DNA of 64,000 bases from Lepeophtheirus salmonis (GCF_016086655.4 NC_052131.2:34163705-34227704); one strand, 5' to 3'. Positions 24,530 through 37,261 are shown, counted from the first letter of the stretch. Numbers and translations: made by a program. Notes: a model not told the origin generated them from the sequence alone.

Positions 24530-24900
24530 CTATATAAAACATTGTATAGTGAAAATGTTTTGGATTTACAACTCTACATATAGGTAGGAATTGTGTTTCG
24601 TAAATTGCGAGAAGAAGGTGGAAGCAAGACTTATGATAGTCCTGAAGTAAAACCTTTCTAAACATCAGTTGTCAGTTACATTATTTTTGGGAGATACATT
24701 TTTACTGCTATTGTGAGAACAGCTTTCAACATAGCAATTGTGCAGTGATAATATTGTAAAGTTATATTTAAATATATATATTACTATTCAATAATGCGTT
24801 TTTAACAAATTAAACCAAAAGTAGGCAGGATTTCATCATTTAGAGAGATATGTTAACTCCTAATTTTCTTAGTACTTGTAAGACTATTTTGCCTTTCAAA
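24530..24900 (+). repeat. Dispersed repeat family E, copy 2, possibly once coding
   Basis: Partner of 15045-15380. From about 24596 the frame reads FRKLREEGGSKTYDSPEVKP before a stop, matching the translated relic in copy 1. Downstream it continues with similar AT-rich blocks (ATATTGTAAA then TTTATTTAA-like words). Confidence 0.55.
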
Positions 24901-26689
24901 AAATAGTGGAAAATTATTTTAAACTTTAAAATATAATATACTCCTCTAATTTTCCATAGTTTGGTCTACAATGGATTATTCTATGATGCTACTACATTAT
25001 AAGTTATCCAAAATATATTTTTTCTCTTAGTGGATGAAGTTTTTACAGCACAAAGAGTCCAGTTTTTTAGAGGAAAATTGAAGTAGGTCAAATAACGAAT
25101 CCTTTGCTTGCCTTCATGTAAATAAACAAGAAAAAATATGCAACTATCTTCTAATCTATAAAATTTAGACTGATAAAAAAATGCTTATTTATTTATTTTT
25201 ATTGTTTTATTTTACAGAGCACAGAAACAAATAATCTGTATGTAAAATTACATAGTAGGTTTAATTTTTTAATAAATAAATTATTGTTAACCTTTAAAAA
25301 AATAAATATTTTCCACACATCTTACAATGTTAAAAAGTGTGCCTCTTCCATGAGTCTACAATTATGTGGTATCATCAATATCAAACGAGTCATTTTGGTA
25401 AAGTGTCAATACATATATCATGATGATTCTTGATATTACCTAGGTATATAACATATTTATGAGGTTTAACCCACCTCTCCGAATGTTACAAAGTTTATAT
25501 GTAATAATAAGTATATCCTGTGTTACGTTTGCATGATTTATGACACTTTCGTTTATAACAAATAATCATTAGAAATACAATTATTTATCGTGTGTACTTC
25601 ATATCACTTAGTCCCCTTATTTTTTTTTTTTTCTTTTTGTTCTATCATAAGTTACACAAGTCATCCATTATTTTGTGATTTTTTAACCTAAAATAGGAAT
25701 AGCAAGTCTATCAATCGGAACATAGTTATTTATTTGATATACAGTTTACGACAACATAACTCTTCTTTTTTCTAAAAGACTATAAAACTTTTATTAAAAA
25801 ATAAAGAAGTTTTATTCATGTTCCATAATAATAGTAGACATTAAAAGTTTTGAAAATCATATCAGATAGGTGACGTTCCCCATTGTCCATACATTCAATA
25901 AACCAAACTTTGATATTTTAAAAACAAGTGTGTGTTTTGTTTATCTTTAAATACCTTTTAATTGAGAGGTTTTGCGTTATTTCAAATAAAGAAACGCAAA
26001 ATTTAATAGTTACGTATTGTCAGACACATAGATTTTTTTAATAAAAATATTGACAGAATATTTTCCATGGAATATCATTTAATTAGGTTATTAAAAATTT
26101 TAAAACTCATCCACAAAACGCCTTGAGTTTATAAATTCGGACAAGTTTTAAATTAGTACTTTTTATTTCGGACACCATAAACAAGAAAAATATTGGAAAA
26201 AATATACATAGCAAAAACTGTTTTAAACGTTCATTTCTGGGGTGAATAAAATTTAAAATAAAACCTATATACTCTTTTACGCAATGGAATCTCTGATGAT
26301 TTGGCAATCATTGAGATTAAGGATAATATATTATTTTATGAGAATGAATAGAGGGAGGAACTGAAAATAAGAAAGATATAACTCCCTTTCTCACTCTAAT
26401 TATTGTTCTAATATAATTAAATGGAGACGAAATATCTTTATATTATGACACACCAGAAAATTTAAAAAAAATTTAAATTTAAATGCATACTATTAAAACT
26501 TCGAAATTTAAAACTATGTTACTGAAAAAGTACATCACCGATCGATTTGAAGTTTTACAGGATCATTTAGAAATTTGTGAAGATTACATAACAATCTCTA
26601 TATATTTCCTAGGTTGAAGTAGTAAAAAATTCTTTTGTCGTAACAGTTGCATATCCGATAATTTGGTAACTATGACGATGCGTAACTTA
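24901..26689. other. AT-rich stretch, no gene seen
   Basis: No gene or repeat is recognised. A long T run lies at 25619-25632. Confidence 0.5.
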
Positions 26690-26940
26690 ACCTAGATAAA
26701 TATCTTTTTAATGATTGTGGATGATTATTTATTTATGTAATTAGTTATTGGCGATCCGGCATATGTCTGAAAAGTTAATAAATCTAGTCCCAATTACATT
26801 ATTTGAACAACTTACACTAAATTAGAATTATTGTATAACATGAGATCTAATGACACCAATTTAAGCTCTCTATCATTATTACTTGTGGAGTAGTGCAAGT
26901 TCAAAGAACTTTTTTTTTAAATTGAAAAAAATCGTTTTTT
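26690..26940 (+). repeat. Dispersed repeat family I, copy 1
   Basis: It matches 49810-50045: both carry TGTGGATNATTA, TAATTAGTNATTGG, then AATCTNATGNCACCAATTT, AGCT, ATCATNATTA and TGGAGT. It lies directly before a family A copy and may be part of the same larger element. Confidence 0.55.
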
Positions 26941-27014
26941 GTATATTAGAAATTGATGCAATTCATTGATTTCTATAAATCGCACCATTAAAGACTCTAG
27001 AGCAAAATAAAAAT

Positions 27015-27630
27015 TCAATTTTTTTAATAGATAATATGAAGAATGAATTTTCTGTTCCTAAGCAGTTGCCATTATTATTTAACTCCTGAGTAGTGAGCAT
27101 CCGTTTCTAAATAAATTCAATTATATTCAAAAACAAAAGTGCTCATAAAAGACGGAGCATAATCCTCAAGATTTGTTTTAGATTTATAATTTTAAGTCCT
27201 TATATGACTATGAGTAAAATTAGAGATCGACATCGGAAAAATTATCGTCAAGGTCCTTACTTATTTCCTTCTCATTGTAGCTGATCTCCTACAAAAAAAA
27301 AATCTTCAAACAGTACGGGTTGCGATGTTGATTATCCGGTTTCTTTTTTTTTTTAAATGCCCATTATACATACGATTTTCGTGACTGATTATAAAAGGAA
27401 TAGTCATGTTTGAATAGAATTGAGGATCGAAAAAGAAGTAGCACCTGCTAATGTATGTACAGAATAAATACAGAGTGAGATTGTGCTTATTTTCTTTTTC
27501 TTCTTACAGCTGATAGCAGCTAAAACGTCAGACAACTAAGCTGTACTACTCTCAAACATTCTTCAAATTTTCAGCGTTACCATGTTAATTTTCGGGTTAT
27601 TTACTTAACACACGGAAAATGCGTACTATT
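27015..27630 (+). repeat. Dispersed repeat family A, longest copy
   Basis: Conserved blocks in order are GAATGAATTTTC, GCAGTTG, ATTATTTAACTCCTG, GTGCTCATAAAAGACGGAG, AATAGAATTGAGGATCGAAA, AAACGTCAGACAACTAAGCT, ACATTCTTCAAATTTTCAGC and GTTAATTTTCGGG. All are shared with one or more other copies. About 600 bases with no conserved open frame; nature unknown. Confidence 0.65.
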
Positions 27631-27910
27631 TATAACTCTTTTCAGATGGGCTTTTTTTGCCTCTACGTCCTCTCAATTTCACTTGTCGTCCAGTTATGTC
27701 TTAGTAATTCAAAGTGGAATCAAATAATAAAAACTTCTAACTTTAAATAGAAATGTGGGTAAATAATTTAGCAACGTACGGATATACCTAGGTTAGAATA
27801 TTAATGGATAAAATGCAGATGATATATATATGCAAATATTCGATTCATCACTAATGAGCAGCCATAATAACCTACAAATATTTCCTTCTAGCTGTTTGAC
27901 CTTTTTTTGA

Positions 27911-28620
27911 TATACAGGGTGCAGGGACAAAATCTGCTGCATTTGACATTTATCCATCAGCTGATGTCTGATCCGTCTGTTTTTGGTGTTAAAATTCATA
28001 GGCTTCAGTTATGTAGCGATAGCATCATTTTAAGTGCCAAAGAAAAGTCATTATGTTCAATGACAGAGATCGTAGGTGCGCTGCTATTCAGATTATGCTT
28101 AGTGATCACATGAAATTAAGCAATGTTGACATCTCTGGCCTTCTGGCAATAACAGTTAGAACGGTCAGAAGTCTCAGGAAGCAGCTGGATGAGTCATTGG
28201 ACCCGATGGACGTTGTTGATAGGAAGAAGAAGGATGAGAAGAGTACCAGGATTGTCCAGAACGTCAGCTTCATCAACAAGGTCAGGGACATCATCGACGA
28301 GGACCCCCAGCATTCCATGAGAGCCATGGCAAGTCTGTTGTCAGCGACAGGCCGTGGATGTGGCAGCAGGACTCGGCTGCGACCCACAAAGCTAAGCGGA
28401 CGCAAGAATGGCTGAAAAGCAATGCTTTTGCGTTCGTACCCTTCTCCTCTGGGCCTCCCTCATCACCGGATTTGAATCCGTTGGACTACGTTGGTCCTAC
28501 GTGGAGAAGTCTCTTCATAATCGTCAGTCAAAAAGAAGTAAACACTAAACATTCTGAATGATAAATATGAATGGAATATTTTTTGAGTATATGGACAACA
28601 TCACAATTTTGTCAAAAAAG
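27911..28620 (+). mobile_element. Mariner-type element relic (DD37D group), internally deleted
   Basis: The left end is TATACAGGGTGCAGGGACAA, a typical mariner terminus starting at TA and resembling the terminus of the 54 kb relic (CAGAGTGCAACAAAG). The transposase remnant follows after about 140 bases. No matching right terminus could be found, so the right limit is a guess and the element may be truncated there. Confidence 0.65.
28053..28561 (+). pseudogene. Mariner-type transposase relic with central deletion, DD37D spacing
   Basis: From ATG 28053 the frame reads MFNDRDRRCAAIQIML and a helix-turn-helix (VDISGLLAITVRTVRSLRKQ), then a second DNA-binding segment (FINKVRDIIDEDPQHSMRAM) up to about residue 95. 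A deletion near 28340-28360 fuses this to the catalytic C-terminal part in the next frame: WQQDSAATHKAKRTQEWLK and SSPDLNPLDY. The second Asp (QQD) and the last Asp (NPLD) are both present with 37 residues between them, the DD37D spacing. The first catalytic Asp and the whole region around it are lost, and the tail after LDY is abnormal. Non-functional; the family assignment is firm. Confidence 0.85.
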
Positions 28621-30059
28621 GATCGATAATTATGAAACTCCTTAGCAAAGACAAAACAATAGAGTTGTTCATAATTTAAAGCTACAAAAAAATAATAAAT
28701 GACCTCGTAGAAAATAATAATTAATAAAATAATTACATTTTTGCATGATATAAGCCATATTTGAAGGATTTTTCATGTTTGTTATGAATATTAGGATCGT
28801 GTGATAATATTATTAAGGAGTTTTATGATCCTAACCTTTCTATTGTCTAATAAAGATATACAATATTAATATTAATTGATACATTTTAATATTTAAATTT
28901 GTAACTTTCTATAACATTGGACAAAATATTTTTTACAATTATTTGAATCAATCAATAAATAAATTAAGTTTATAGAAATACATTTGAAAATATAAACTCA
29001 TAAAAGATTTGTTCTTTTCCCCATTACTGCTGATAATTATATAGGACATTTGAAAACAATTCTGGGATAAACATTATTTATAAATATGACTTAAACAAAG
29101 TAAATACAATTATTTATCCCTAGGAGATAAAAAGATCCAAGGACCCAGATAGGACACGGTAAATTAATTAATTAATCGATCGCCACTATTAGTAGCATTT
29201 ACATGTTTATAGGTATGTATTATTTGGAGATCCATTTTTTATGTAACTATTGTATTAAAACTTAATAAATTAGATTAACATATTTATATAAGTTCTTGAT
29301 ATATTTTTATTAACAAAATGTCAAGAAAAATATAATAATTAATAGGGTAATTGTTATTATTTGTGATAATTATACAAAAACACATTATTATAGTTTTATT
29401 ATTGCTTTAAACTACTACTTATTTTTCCATCATTTATGTTCAGTAGTTTTTTAAAATTACTCTATAGATTGTAGTTATTATTTGTATAATTTTTGAAATT
29501 GTGCTTTTGGTCAAAAAGGATGATGTAAAAATTAATCTTAAATATTTTTAAATTTATTCTTTAAAAAGTTATACAGTTATGAAAATTAAATTGGAACTAA
29601 AGTTGAAAAATTACCAAAGACAAGCAGGGTACTTTTTTAAAAGTAACCACTTTTAAAAAAACTAGAGTTACAAAACAACCAAGGAAAATAACGGAGAGTT
29701 AACGACTGATAACAGGAACGTGGTCAATTAAAGCTTCTGCAACCATAGTAAAGCATTAAATATCACAAATGCCAGCAAAATTAATGATTTAAATTCCATA
29801 TTTAATTCTTCTAATATTACTTATAAGAAAATCTTAAGTAGTAAATTTCAATTTTTTGTAATGTGTACTTTTCATTTTGTAAATTTAATTTAATTTTCTT
29901 TAAATAAATACTACAGTTGTATCTCTTCACAAGTAAATATATATCTTAAAAGATACTAAATACAAATGTACACTCAAAAAAATACATACTTCAAATGAAA
30001 GTGTATTTGCAAAGTATCAGCCAATAAATTGATTTGAATGTACTTATGAAATTAAATTT
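28621..30059. other. AT-rich stretch, no gene seen
   Basis: Nothing recognisable apart from AT runs; a short AATT run with ATCGATCG lies at about 29163-29182. Confidence 0.5.
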
Positions 30060-30180
30060 AAAGTTTTTATTTGGAATTAATAATCTGCAGAATAAATTTT
30101 CTTTTCCGGAGCAGTTGTTATTATCATTTGACTTTCTGTTTGTGAGCATACTTTTTTATGAAGTTAGTGTACTGGAATAA
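30060..30180 (+). repeat. Dispersed repeat family A fragment
   Basis: A short copy containing CTGCAGAATAAATTTTCTTT, GAGCAGTTGTTATTATCATT and GTGAGCAT, aligned with the 5' part of the copies at 27.05 and 32.08 kb. Confidence 0.55.
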
Positions 30181-30479
30181 AACATGACCCCAAATATAAC
30201 TATTATTACATGATACACAGTCGACATGGATAAGAAAATGGCATTATATATATTTATAAAGTTTTTCAAACGATTACATACATTTAGCAGACATAAAAAT
30301 CAATGAAAATACTTGCCTGGGTTTAAAACAAGGAGAAAAAATACATTTTTTTAAAAAGTAATCTTAACAGCCTTAGTTTGGGTCGTCAACAATATATAAT
30401 TTAAGATTATTATAGTTCAAACATTATAATTCATTTTTTTATATAAAAATTTCAATCAAATATTAATTATTTCAATAAA

Positions 30480-30765
30480 TTTTATCGACCAAAAATAAAC
30501 TCATTAGTTTTGAAAAGATTGCATTTAATATATAGAACAGGAAATACATTAGTAGTAATGCAAATACTTTAAATTGAAAAAAGAATTATAGTAAAATAGT
30601 AAAAGAACGACTAAAAAACAACCAATTAATCAAATTTACAAAACCTTTATAAAAATTGTAAAATTTACAAATAATTCAACAGAAGTATATTTTTATAATA
30701 GACAAAAGGAGAATTTTTCTTGAGAATATTAAAAGAGGATAATAAAAAATTATAAAAGTAAAATC
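30480..30765 (+). repeat. Dispersed repeat family B, weak copy
   Basis: It shares AAAGAACGACTAAAAAACAA, CCAATTAATCAAATTTACAA and AACCTTTATAAAAATTGTAAA-type words with the B copies at 51.1 and 58.1 kb. The 3' half is not conserved, so this is a partial copy. Confidence 0.45.
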
Positions 30766-30777
30766 TATCTGAAGTGG

Positions 30778-31130
30778 AAAATCTTGCCCCGACTAAAGAA
30801 GAACTATCCTGAGAATAACAATGGGTGGCCATAAGACGGTGCCCTCAGCCATTCGCCCTTGAAGGTATAGAAATTCTACAAGGATCACTTTGCTGACTTC
30901 TGGGACAAGACCTCCTGGCCCTCTTCCAGTCATGATCTGAATCCCCTCAACTTAAGTGTGTGAAGTGTCTCTGAAAGCAAGGTTGGGAAGATATCACACA
31001 GAAATGTACAATAGCACAAGGCCCGCATTAAGAAGCAATGTCCCAACATGTTGCCAATTATATTGTGGCAACCTGCACCATGTTTTAACCTCATGTGGAG
31101 GCTGGAGGTGCCATATTAAATTATTCTTGC
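30778..31130 (+). pseudogene. Mariner-type transposase fragment, C-terminal catalytic part
   Basis: In frame from 30778 it reads ILPRLKKNYPENNNGWP, stop, DGALSHSPLKV, stop, KFYKDHFADFWDKTSWPSSS and HDLNPLN. The middle catalytic Asp (DGA) is kept. The last one, 37 residues on, reads Asn. Downstream it continues in shifting frames as SESKVGKISHRNV and a decayed C-terminus. The nucleotide sequence is clearly related to the minus-strand relic at 54.0-54.2 kb (CCTGAGAAC or CCTGAGAAT next to AACTAT), so the two are copies of one family. No N-terminal part or termini are seen. Confidence 0.8.
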
Positions 31131-31289
31131 CAACATTGATTGATAAAAGTTTTCTCAACTTGGGCCCCATCCATCCCTTGCAGTTTTTTTTAATGTTCCT
31201 TTAATTGATTATATGAAGTTGCACTGATTAAGTATAAGTAACCATTATAGTATTACAATTATTCCATCTAACCTAGGAATCTTTTGGCG

Positions 31290-31400
31290 AAATACATATA
31301 GTATATTGCAGTTGAAATATCTCTGACTTGGTTAACGAAATGTCTTCACTCTTAATTTATTTACGTTATAAGTAATGGTACTCAAATTCTTGACTACTCT
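31290..31400 (+). repeat. Dispersed repeat family A tail fragment
   Basis: ATATCTCTGACTTGGTTAAC followed by GAAATGTCT matches ATATCTGATTTGGGTAAC followed by GAAATGTCT at 32398-32427, the 3' part of another A copy. Confidence 0.5.
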
Positions 31401-32054
31401 GTAAACATTGAACATAGCTAATAAAGTAAGTTATTTTTAAAAACTCTTTTCCATTTTTTGCTACAAAATCATCATTTTTCGAAAAAAGGGTATATATCCT
31501 ATCTAACCATTCTAACTAATAGTACTATGAAATTAACGATAAAAAATTGATTTAATGTTTGTATAAAGAAATTGAAGAAATATGTTATATTATAATAGAA
31601 TAAAATAAATAGATCAACAACTAAAATCAAGTTAAACCTATTTTAAAACTATTCTGCTTAAACAATAGTCCTAACTTGGAAAAAAATAAGAAAAGACAAA
31701 ATAAAGTATGATTTATCCATAGAGTATTCATCGGTTAAGCTGTAAACAATTAATTATATAGTCAAAACAAAAATAAACATATTCTACAACTTTCTTTTGA
31801 TCCTATATACAGCAAATATATTTAACGAAGGAAACTTTGAAATTTAATGTAGACAAACCTTAAGGAATCTAAAATAATCATTTAATTTATTCAATTCAGT
31901 GCTTTAAATTTAATTCAAAATATATTATGAATTAAAAGATAAAATTACAAAAACTTTAATATGAAAAAAGGTGATTTATAAAAAAAATTGAAGAGATATC
32001 ATCTACTTACATGTAATGTAAATTGTATCTATTTTTTATGTGTCCCGTTTTATT
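31401..32054. other. AT-rich stretch, no gene seen
   Basis: No feature is recognised. Confidence 0.5.
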
Positions 32055-32450
32055 GGAATTGGTAATCTGACAAATGAATTTTCCTATTCTCATCTGTTGT
32101 CAATATTATTTAATTCCTGGCTAATGAATTTCCTTTCCGATATAGATTCAAAACCTTATTGAATATTTGTTTGTGCTCATAAAGGACGAAGAGTAACCCT
32201 GAGGATTTGTTACAGAGTTATTATTGTAGGTCTTCTTAGTAGAATTGAGGATGGAAATAGGAGTCATTCTTGCTCATGTCCTTCTGTATTTCCTTTTCCC
32301 CCATCTCCCTTGTCACAGAAGAGTAGCTCATCTAGTGAAACGTCATAACAGTTAAGCTTCTCACCTCCAAAATATTCTTCCTCACCTCTTGTACAAATAT
32401 ATCTGATTTGGGTAACGAAATGTCTACACAAAATATTCTTAATTGAATAA
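32055..32450 (+). repeat. Dispersed repeat family A copy
   Basis: It contains CAAATGAATTTTCCTATTCT, TATTATTTAATTCCTGG, GTGCTCATAAAGGACGAAGA, TAGTAGAATTGAGGATGGAA, GTGAAACGTC and ATATTCTTCCTCACCTC in the same order as the 27 kb copy. The minus-strand frame at 32264-32455 is an accident of this repeat. Confidence 0.65.
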
Positions 32451-34541
32451 GTCAAATATGCGACGAGTAAAATTAAATCACTATATCAACATTAGTGAAA
32501 GTAAAATGAAACGATTAAATATAATTTAATCCATAGACCCATAGGAATGATGTAAGAGTTATATTACTTTAACTTAATTATTTTATTATTTATATGCACT
32601 ATTGCTATAATAAATTAAGTTCACAACAGCAATAATAAATACACAAATAAATATAATCACATTTATTTTTGTAAATATATTAAATGACACACGGATAAGT
32701 TTTCTTAAAAATGAGGTTGAATTAACTCTTCCTTCATTCTCTGGATTATTATTCTGCCAGAGAGAATTTTCAGCTGCCTGGCTTTCTTAATCGAATGAAA
32801 ACTTTAAAATATGATTTTTTTTTCTCATTGTTGGTGTTCATCTTTTGACTCACGCTCAAACAATGACACAAAATTTTCTGGGATTTTTTTTATTTTTAGT
32901 ATGAAATCTTATATGACGACATCTAGCGTAAAAATCGCACTGAAATAATGCAAGATGCATATTACTCAAAAAAATCTATTGGAAAAATAATGGATATATT
33001 TTTACTAGACCTATTATATTTGTAACATCTTTTTGTATGTCATATTTCTAATTTACTTTCTTAATTTATTATTTATAGGCTTGGAAATATTGTCTATATT
33101 ATAGTGAGAGTAAAAACCATCCCTAAGGGAATCTCATAAAAAAAATCTTTGAGAGATCTGCTTAGAGATGTCACTATCAACTCTATTGCTCCTTGTTCAC
33201 TTAGACGTTACAATTTTTAATATTAGGGATGAATAACTACTAATAGGAGCATTTAAATTTGGCTCTCACAAGATTTATACTCACCGTAATTTAACTATTA
33301 TTAACATCCTTAGTAATATCCTTGTAAAAAGAAATTGTGTATTAGAGTGTTAGGCTAATACGTTTTTAATAAATTCAATCCTGCAAAATTAATCCCTCGA
33401 CATTTGATTCCCATATAAATTTTGTTTGAAGCTTTTTTGGCCGTTCTTTTTTTTTTTTTTCATCTACATATACTAAAAATGTAACTCTGGATGTATTAAA
33501 TAACTCATTGTAAGAATAAATGGGGAAACAAATTGGCTCCAAGAAGGAATAATATACAGAATGTTAACTCATATGTGCTTAAAGTTCTTCTTGCCTTCTG
33601 CACATTGCTTATTTTGAACTTTTTCTTTCCTCAAAGAGTCTAATCTCATGCTTCACATGGTAAATATTTGTTCCACATTATGCTTAAAACATTAAAGGCG
33701 TTGAACGTAGTTCAAAGTCTTTGATGTAAAGCATTAATTTAGACTAAACAACAATTATCTGGAATGATTTGACTCTTACTGACACTCATATATTTAGATT
33801 TATCTTCCATTCTAATCAAAACATTAATACTTTCATTTTTATTTTTCAATATCCAAGACTCCATAAATATATTCTAAATCAATATATATATATTAATGAA
33901 CATTTTTTCACTTTGTATCTTATCAAAGTTGAATTAAAATATATGATAGTATTATATTTAAATACCGTAGATTTATTAATATGGTATTTACAACAGACTT
34001 TATTGTTGCATTTTTCTGATAAAGTATATAAATATTAGATTGTCTTGAACCTTAAGTTATAAAGCTCCATAGCCGATAAAAAAACGAGATTTGGTGAGTC
34101 CAATAGGAATAAGGGAATTAAGAAATACTTTATTAATTTATTAAGGGTTTTGTAGTCACAACTTCTTTTGTGAATATAATGATGTCTTTCTTTTTTTAGG
34201 AACGAACGATTAACTATGTTTTTTTTCAGCTGTCTTTTTCGATTGACTCTTCCTGATATGAAACAGATAAATCTTTGTATTTATGAATGCAAAAGGACAA
34301 TAAACTTAAGCATACGGATACATCACAAAGTTATTGTAATTTTTCATAAAATTGTTCTTCAAAAATAGTCGAAATTTCGAGTGGAACGTATTAGAGTTGA
34401 ATTTTGTTTCTTGTTATATATAAAATTTCAACATTCAAGAAGAATAATAATGTAATACAAAGCCTTTCATTATTTTAAGAAGTTTAATATTTTTTTATCA
34501 TGATAAATTTGCAAAGTTCATAGCCATTTTGTATTCACACA
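32451..34541. other. AT-rich stretch, no gene seen
   Basis: No gene or in-window repeat is recognised. An 89-codon frame at 33769-34038 is AT-driven and lacks any domain. Confidence 0.5.
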
Positions 34542-35202
34542 TACATAGTTGGACCCAAAACTTGGAGTAACATTTATTAACAATGTTATCCCCTCTATTT
34601 AAATTAGCGAGGTGACATTACGTAGCCAGACGACAGTGGAAACAAAAACAAAACATTTGTTTTGATCCCGTGTTTTTGTGTATAAAATGTCGGACCAATA
34701 AAAAAAAAAGTCAACGAATTCGCCATGTCCTCCATGTCAGGCTAAAAAGCATCTCCATCAGGACTGCCTACTATATCAAAAAGCCAATGGAAATTAAATG
34801 TAACCATACACCCAGGAAGAACCAAAACTTCTGAAGCATCCATATGCCTGACTTCTGCCATCCCCCTATATGACTCTCCTCATCCCTGACCTCGACCCCT
34901 TGGACATTTCAGTTTGGGGCATCTTAGAGAATAATTTCAGCTGCACTAATCTACCAAATTTGGATTCGTTCCGATCTGCCATCAGGACAGTGTAGTATGT
35001 TATGTACACAGCTTTCATCGCCAAGAGCTGTTAATCTGTTTGTGAAGGTGTTAAGGCTGTTCTTGCATATTGAATAAAAAATATATCTAAATCTAATATG
35101 AAAGAATGTATCCTGAATTGGTTGTGGTTTGTCTTTTCTAGATTCCGCAATTTTTTTTCTAATAAAGTCATGCTACTGCAAGTTTTGTGTCACCACTTTG
35201 TA
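34542..35202 (+). mobile_element. Internally deleted mariner-type element with both TIRs
   Basis: Left end TACATAGTTGGACCCAAAAC and the reverse complement of the right end TACAAAGTGGTGACACAAAA align, sharing AAAACTTG, AGTA and CAT further in. TA lies at both edges (34542-34543, 35201-35202). The element is about 660 bases and holds N- and C-terminal transposase remnants only. Confidence 0.8.
34687..35071 (+). pseudogene. Mariner-type transposase relic, ends only
   Basis: A start-like MSDQ at ATG 34687 is followed by a decayed helix-turn-helix (RIRHVLHVRLKSISIRTAYY) up to about 34790. The catalytic centre is missing. From about 34885 the frame resumes as PDLDPLDISVWGILENNFSC and then PNLDSFRSAIRTV, stop, TAFIAKSC, ending LAY before TGA-like stops. 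The last catalytic Asp (DPLD) is intact. Several stops and frameshifts make it dead. Family call firm. Confidence 0.75.
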
Positions 35203-36559
35203 CATTTTAATTAGCAAATACACGTATACCAAAATTACATTTCTTTAACGTTAATAATATATATTTTTCCACACAAATCAAGCTAAGATCAAAGTAATAG
35301 CTTTTTTGATTATGATTCATGTTCGTTTTTTCTTTTCAAAAATAAATGTTTCTACAAATGTTCTGCCATATATATTTATGTACAAGGTTTAATATGAGAA
35401 AAAGCAGGAAAAAGAGCAACAATAAAAGTAATCAAGAATAAAAAAAACCTGTTGAATATCAAACGAAAAGAGAAAGTTAAAAAGGAAGTTTTTATTTTCT
35501 AAGTTATATACATAACTAAGGCTGATTTTTTGCCTTTGTCCAAACCAAGATACCTAAAGACATATTAGTATATTAGATACTATATTTTTTCATTTTCGGA
35601 AAATTGTGTATGAGTCTTAGAAATAGGGAAGGAATACATATATTGCCAAGACTAATACATTCAATTCAGGGATGAAGATACATTTAATGTAACTTTCTTC
35701 AATATTTTTTGTAGTATAAGGTAATGGACATGATGAACACATATGTTACATTTCATTGTAATATATTAATCCTTTGCTGCCCAAATTAACGTTGTTTTAG
35801 TTGCATCCAGTATTTTATAAAGAACAGTTTTATTTTTTGAATTTTTATTTTCTAATGTCAGAACATCAGGTTTTTATAAATTTGTATAAATTAATTTCTA
35901 TACGTCAAAAATTGTATTTGTATTACAAATATTATTTTATGTTGACATGTAAACTTAATTTCATTGAACAAAATTAAATTATCTCGACACTTGAACAATT
36001 TTAAGCTCTTAAAATTAAACATCATTTTATTAGGTAGTTTAATAACTGAGTTAAAACGAAGCCTAAATGTTAAATTCGTACAAAAAAAATCAAAAATTAA
36101 ATTATACTTAATAACAATATTATATTTGTAATTATTATAATTTTATTTTTATGGACATTACTATAAAATATTCTCTATCTAAGAATGCTGGATAAGAATG
36201 ATAAAAATTAGGCTACACCACAAATGAAAAGAATGAATGGTCCAAAGACCATTCTAAACACTTTTGAGATAAACCCTTTTGACCTGCACCTCTCATATGA
36301 CATTAAACTCGTTGACTTTACAATATAGAATGCAATTTATAGACGGAGTAAGGAATCCATAATGGCACCCCAAGTGCCACCGGGGACAAAAAATTCGGAA
36401 GACGTTGTGAGTACTAGTTACAAATCAGTGAGAAGACGTTTCCCCAGTTTGTTCAAAACAAGGGCTGGCACGTTGAATGAGATATATGTCAATTGTATGA
36501 CGATATTAAAGCTAATGTTATCTCTGTATTTATTTAGGAATGTAGACTCTGATACCGTC
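35203..36559. other. AT-rich stretch, no gene seen
   Basis: No repeat is recognised. A 66-codon frame at 36362-36562 starts MAPQVPPGTKNSEDVVSTSY, has balanced composition for its first 45 residues and is the least noise-like small frame here, but it has no known domain and I do not call a gene. Confidence 0.4.
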
Positions 36560-36780
36560 TAATTCAGCCCCGGTCCGGTCTAGTTATGTCCTGCATATAA
36601 GCTGGTAAACTGATAAAGCTCGGTATTTGATGACCTAACTCAACATTATTTCATCCCATTTGAATCAGTTCTATTAATGACAGTCACAAGGACTGATAAC
36701 CTTAAGGGCCAGCCCTAATACTGAACTAGACCGAATGAATAAAGACTGAAATATAACACTCTTTGAACCACTAAAAGTAT
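36560..36780 (+). repeat. Dispersed repeat family C copy
   Basis: It contains GGTCCGGTCTAG, TATGTCCTGCATATAAG, ATCAGTTCTATTAATGACAG and AAGGACTGATAACCTTAAGG, then GAACTAGACCGAATGAATAA. It aligns with the reverse complement of 2985-3185 and, at its 3' end, with 56925-57015. Confidence 0.65.
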
Positions 36781-37261
36781 TAATATTATTCTACAGCAAA
36801 CATTATCACTTATTAATTTACATCTTGATAGGGCAATCAAAATATGTTGTTACTCGTATATTTTTAAAATTTTTTACATATATATTTTCCTGGAGTGTAT
36901 CAAACCCCCAGGAGTTTTTTCAATTCATATACTTATCAATAATTAAAGTTTATCGGTATGAATGTATGTATGCTTAAAAAACCGTCACAATGTGTACTGT
37001 ATATAGTATTCCTTTATTTAACAATGCAGAATTTAGAAGAAAAAAGAAGGTATAATATACAGAGTACTATTTAAAACGAACTAAATCTCACAAGTTATAT
37101 TAAAAGAGAGAAGTACTTTACTTAAAAATGATAAATGTGACTTAAAATGACTTTAGCTGAAAATTAAAGTGAAGACAATAATACTTATAAAATATATCTA
37201 AATATAAATAAAAATGACGTCAGCCTGAAATGGGAAATTGTCACATACAACAAGTGGGGTA
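36781..37261. other. AT-rich stretch, no gene seen
   Basis: Nothing is recognised. Confidence 0.45.

Noticed and set aside
28106..28405. 99-codon minus-strand frame
   Set aside because: It is the antisense shadow of the transposase relic at 28053.
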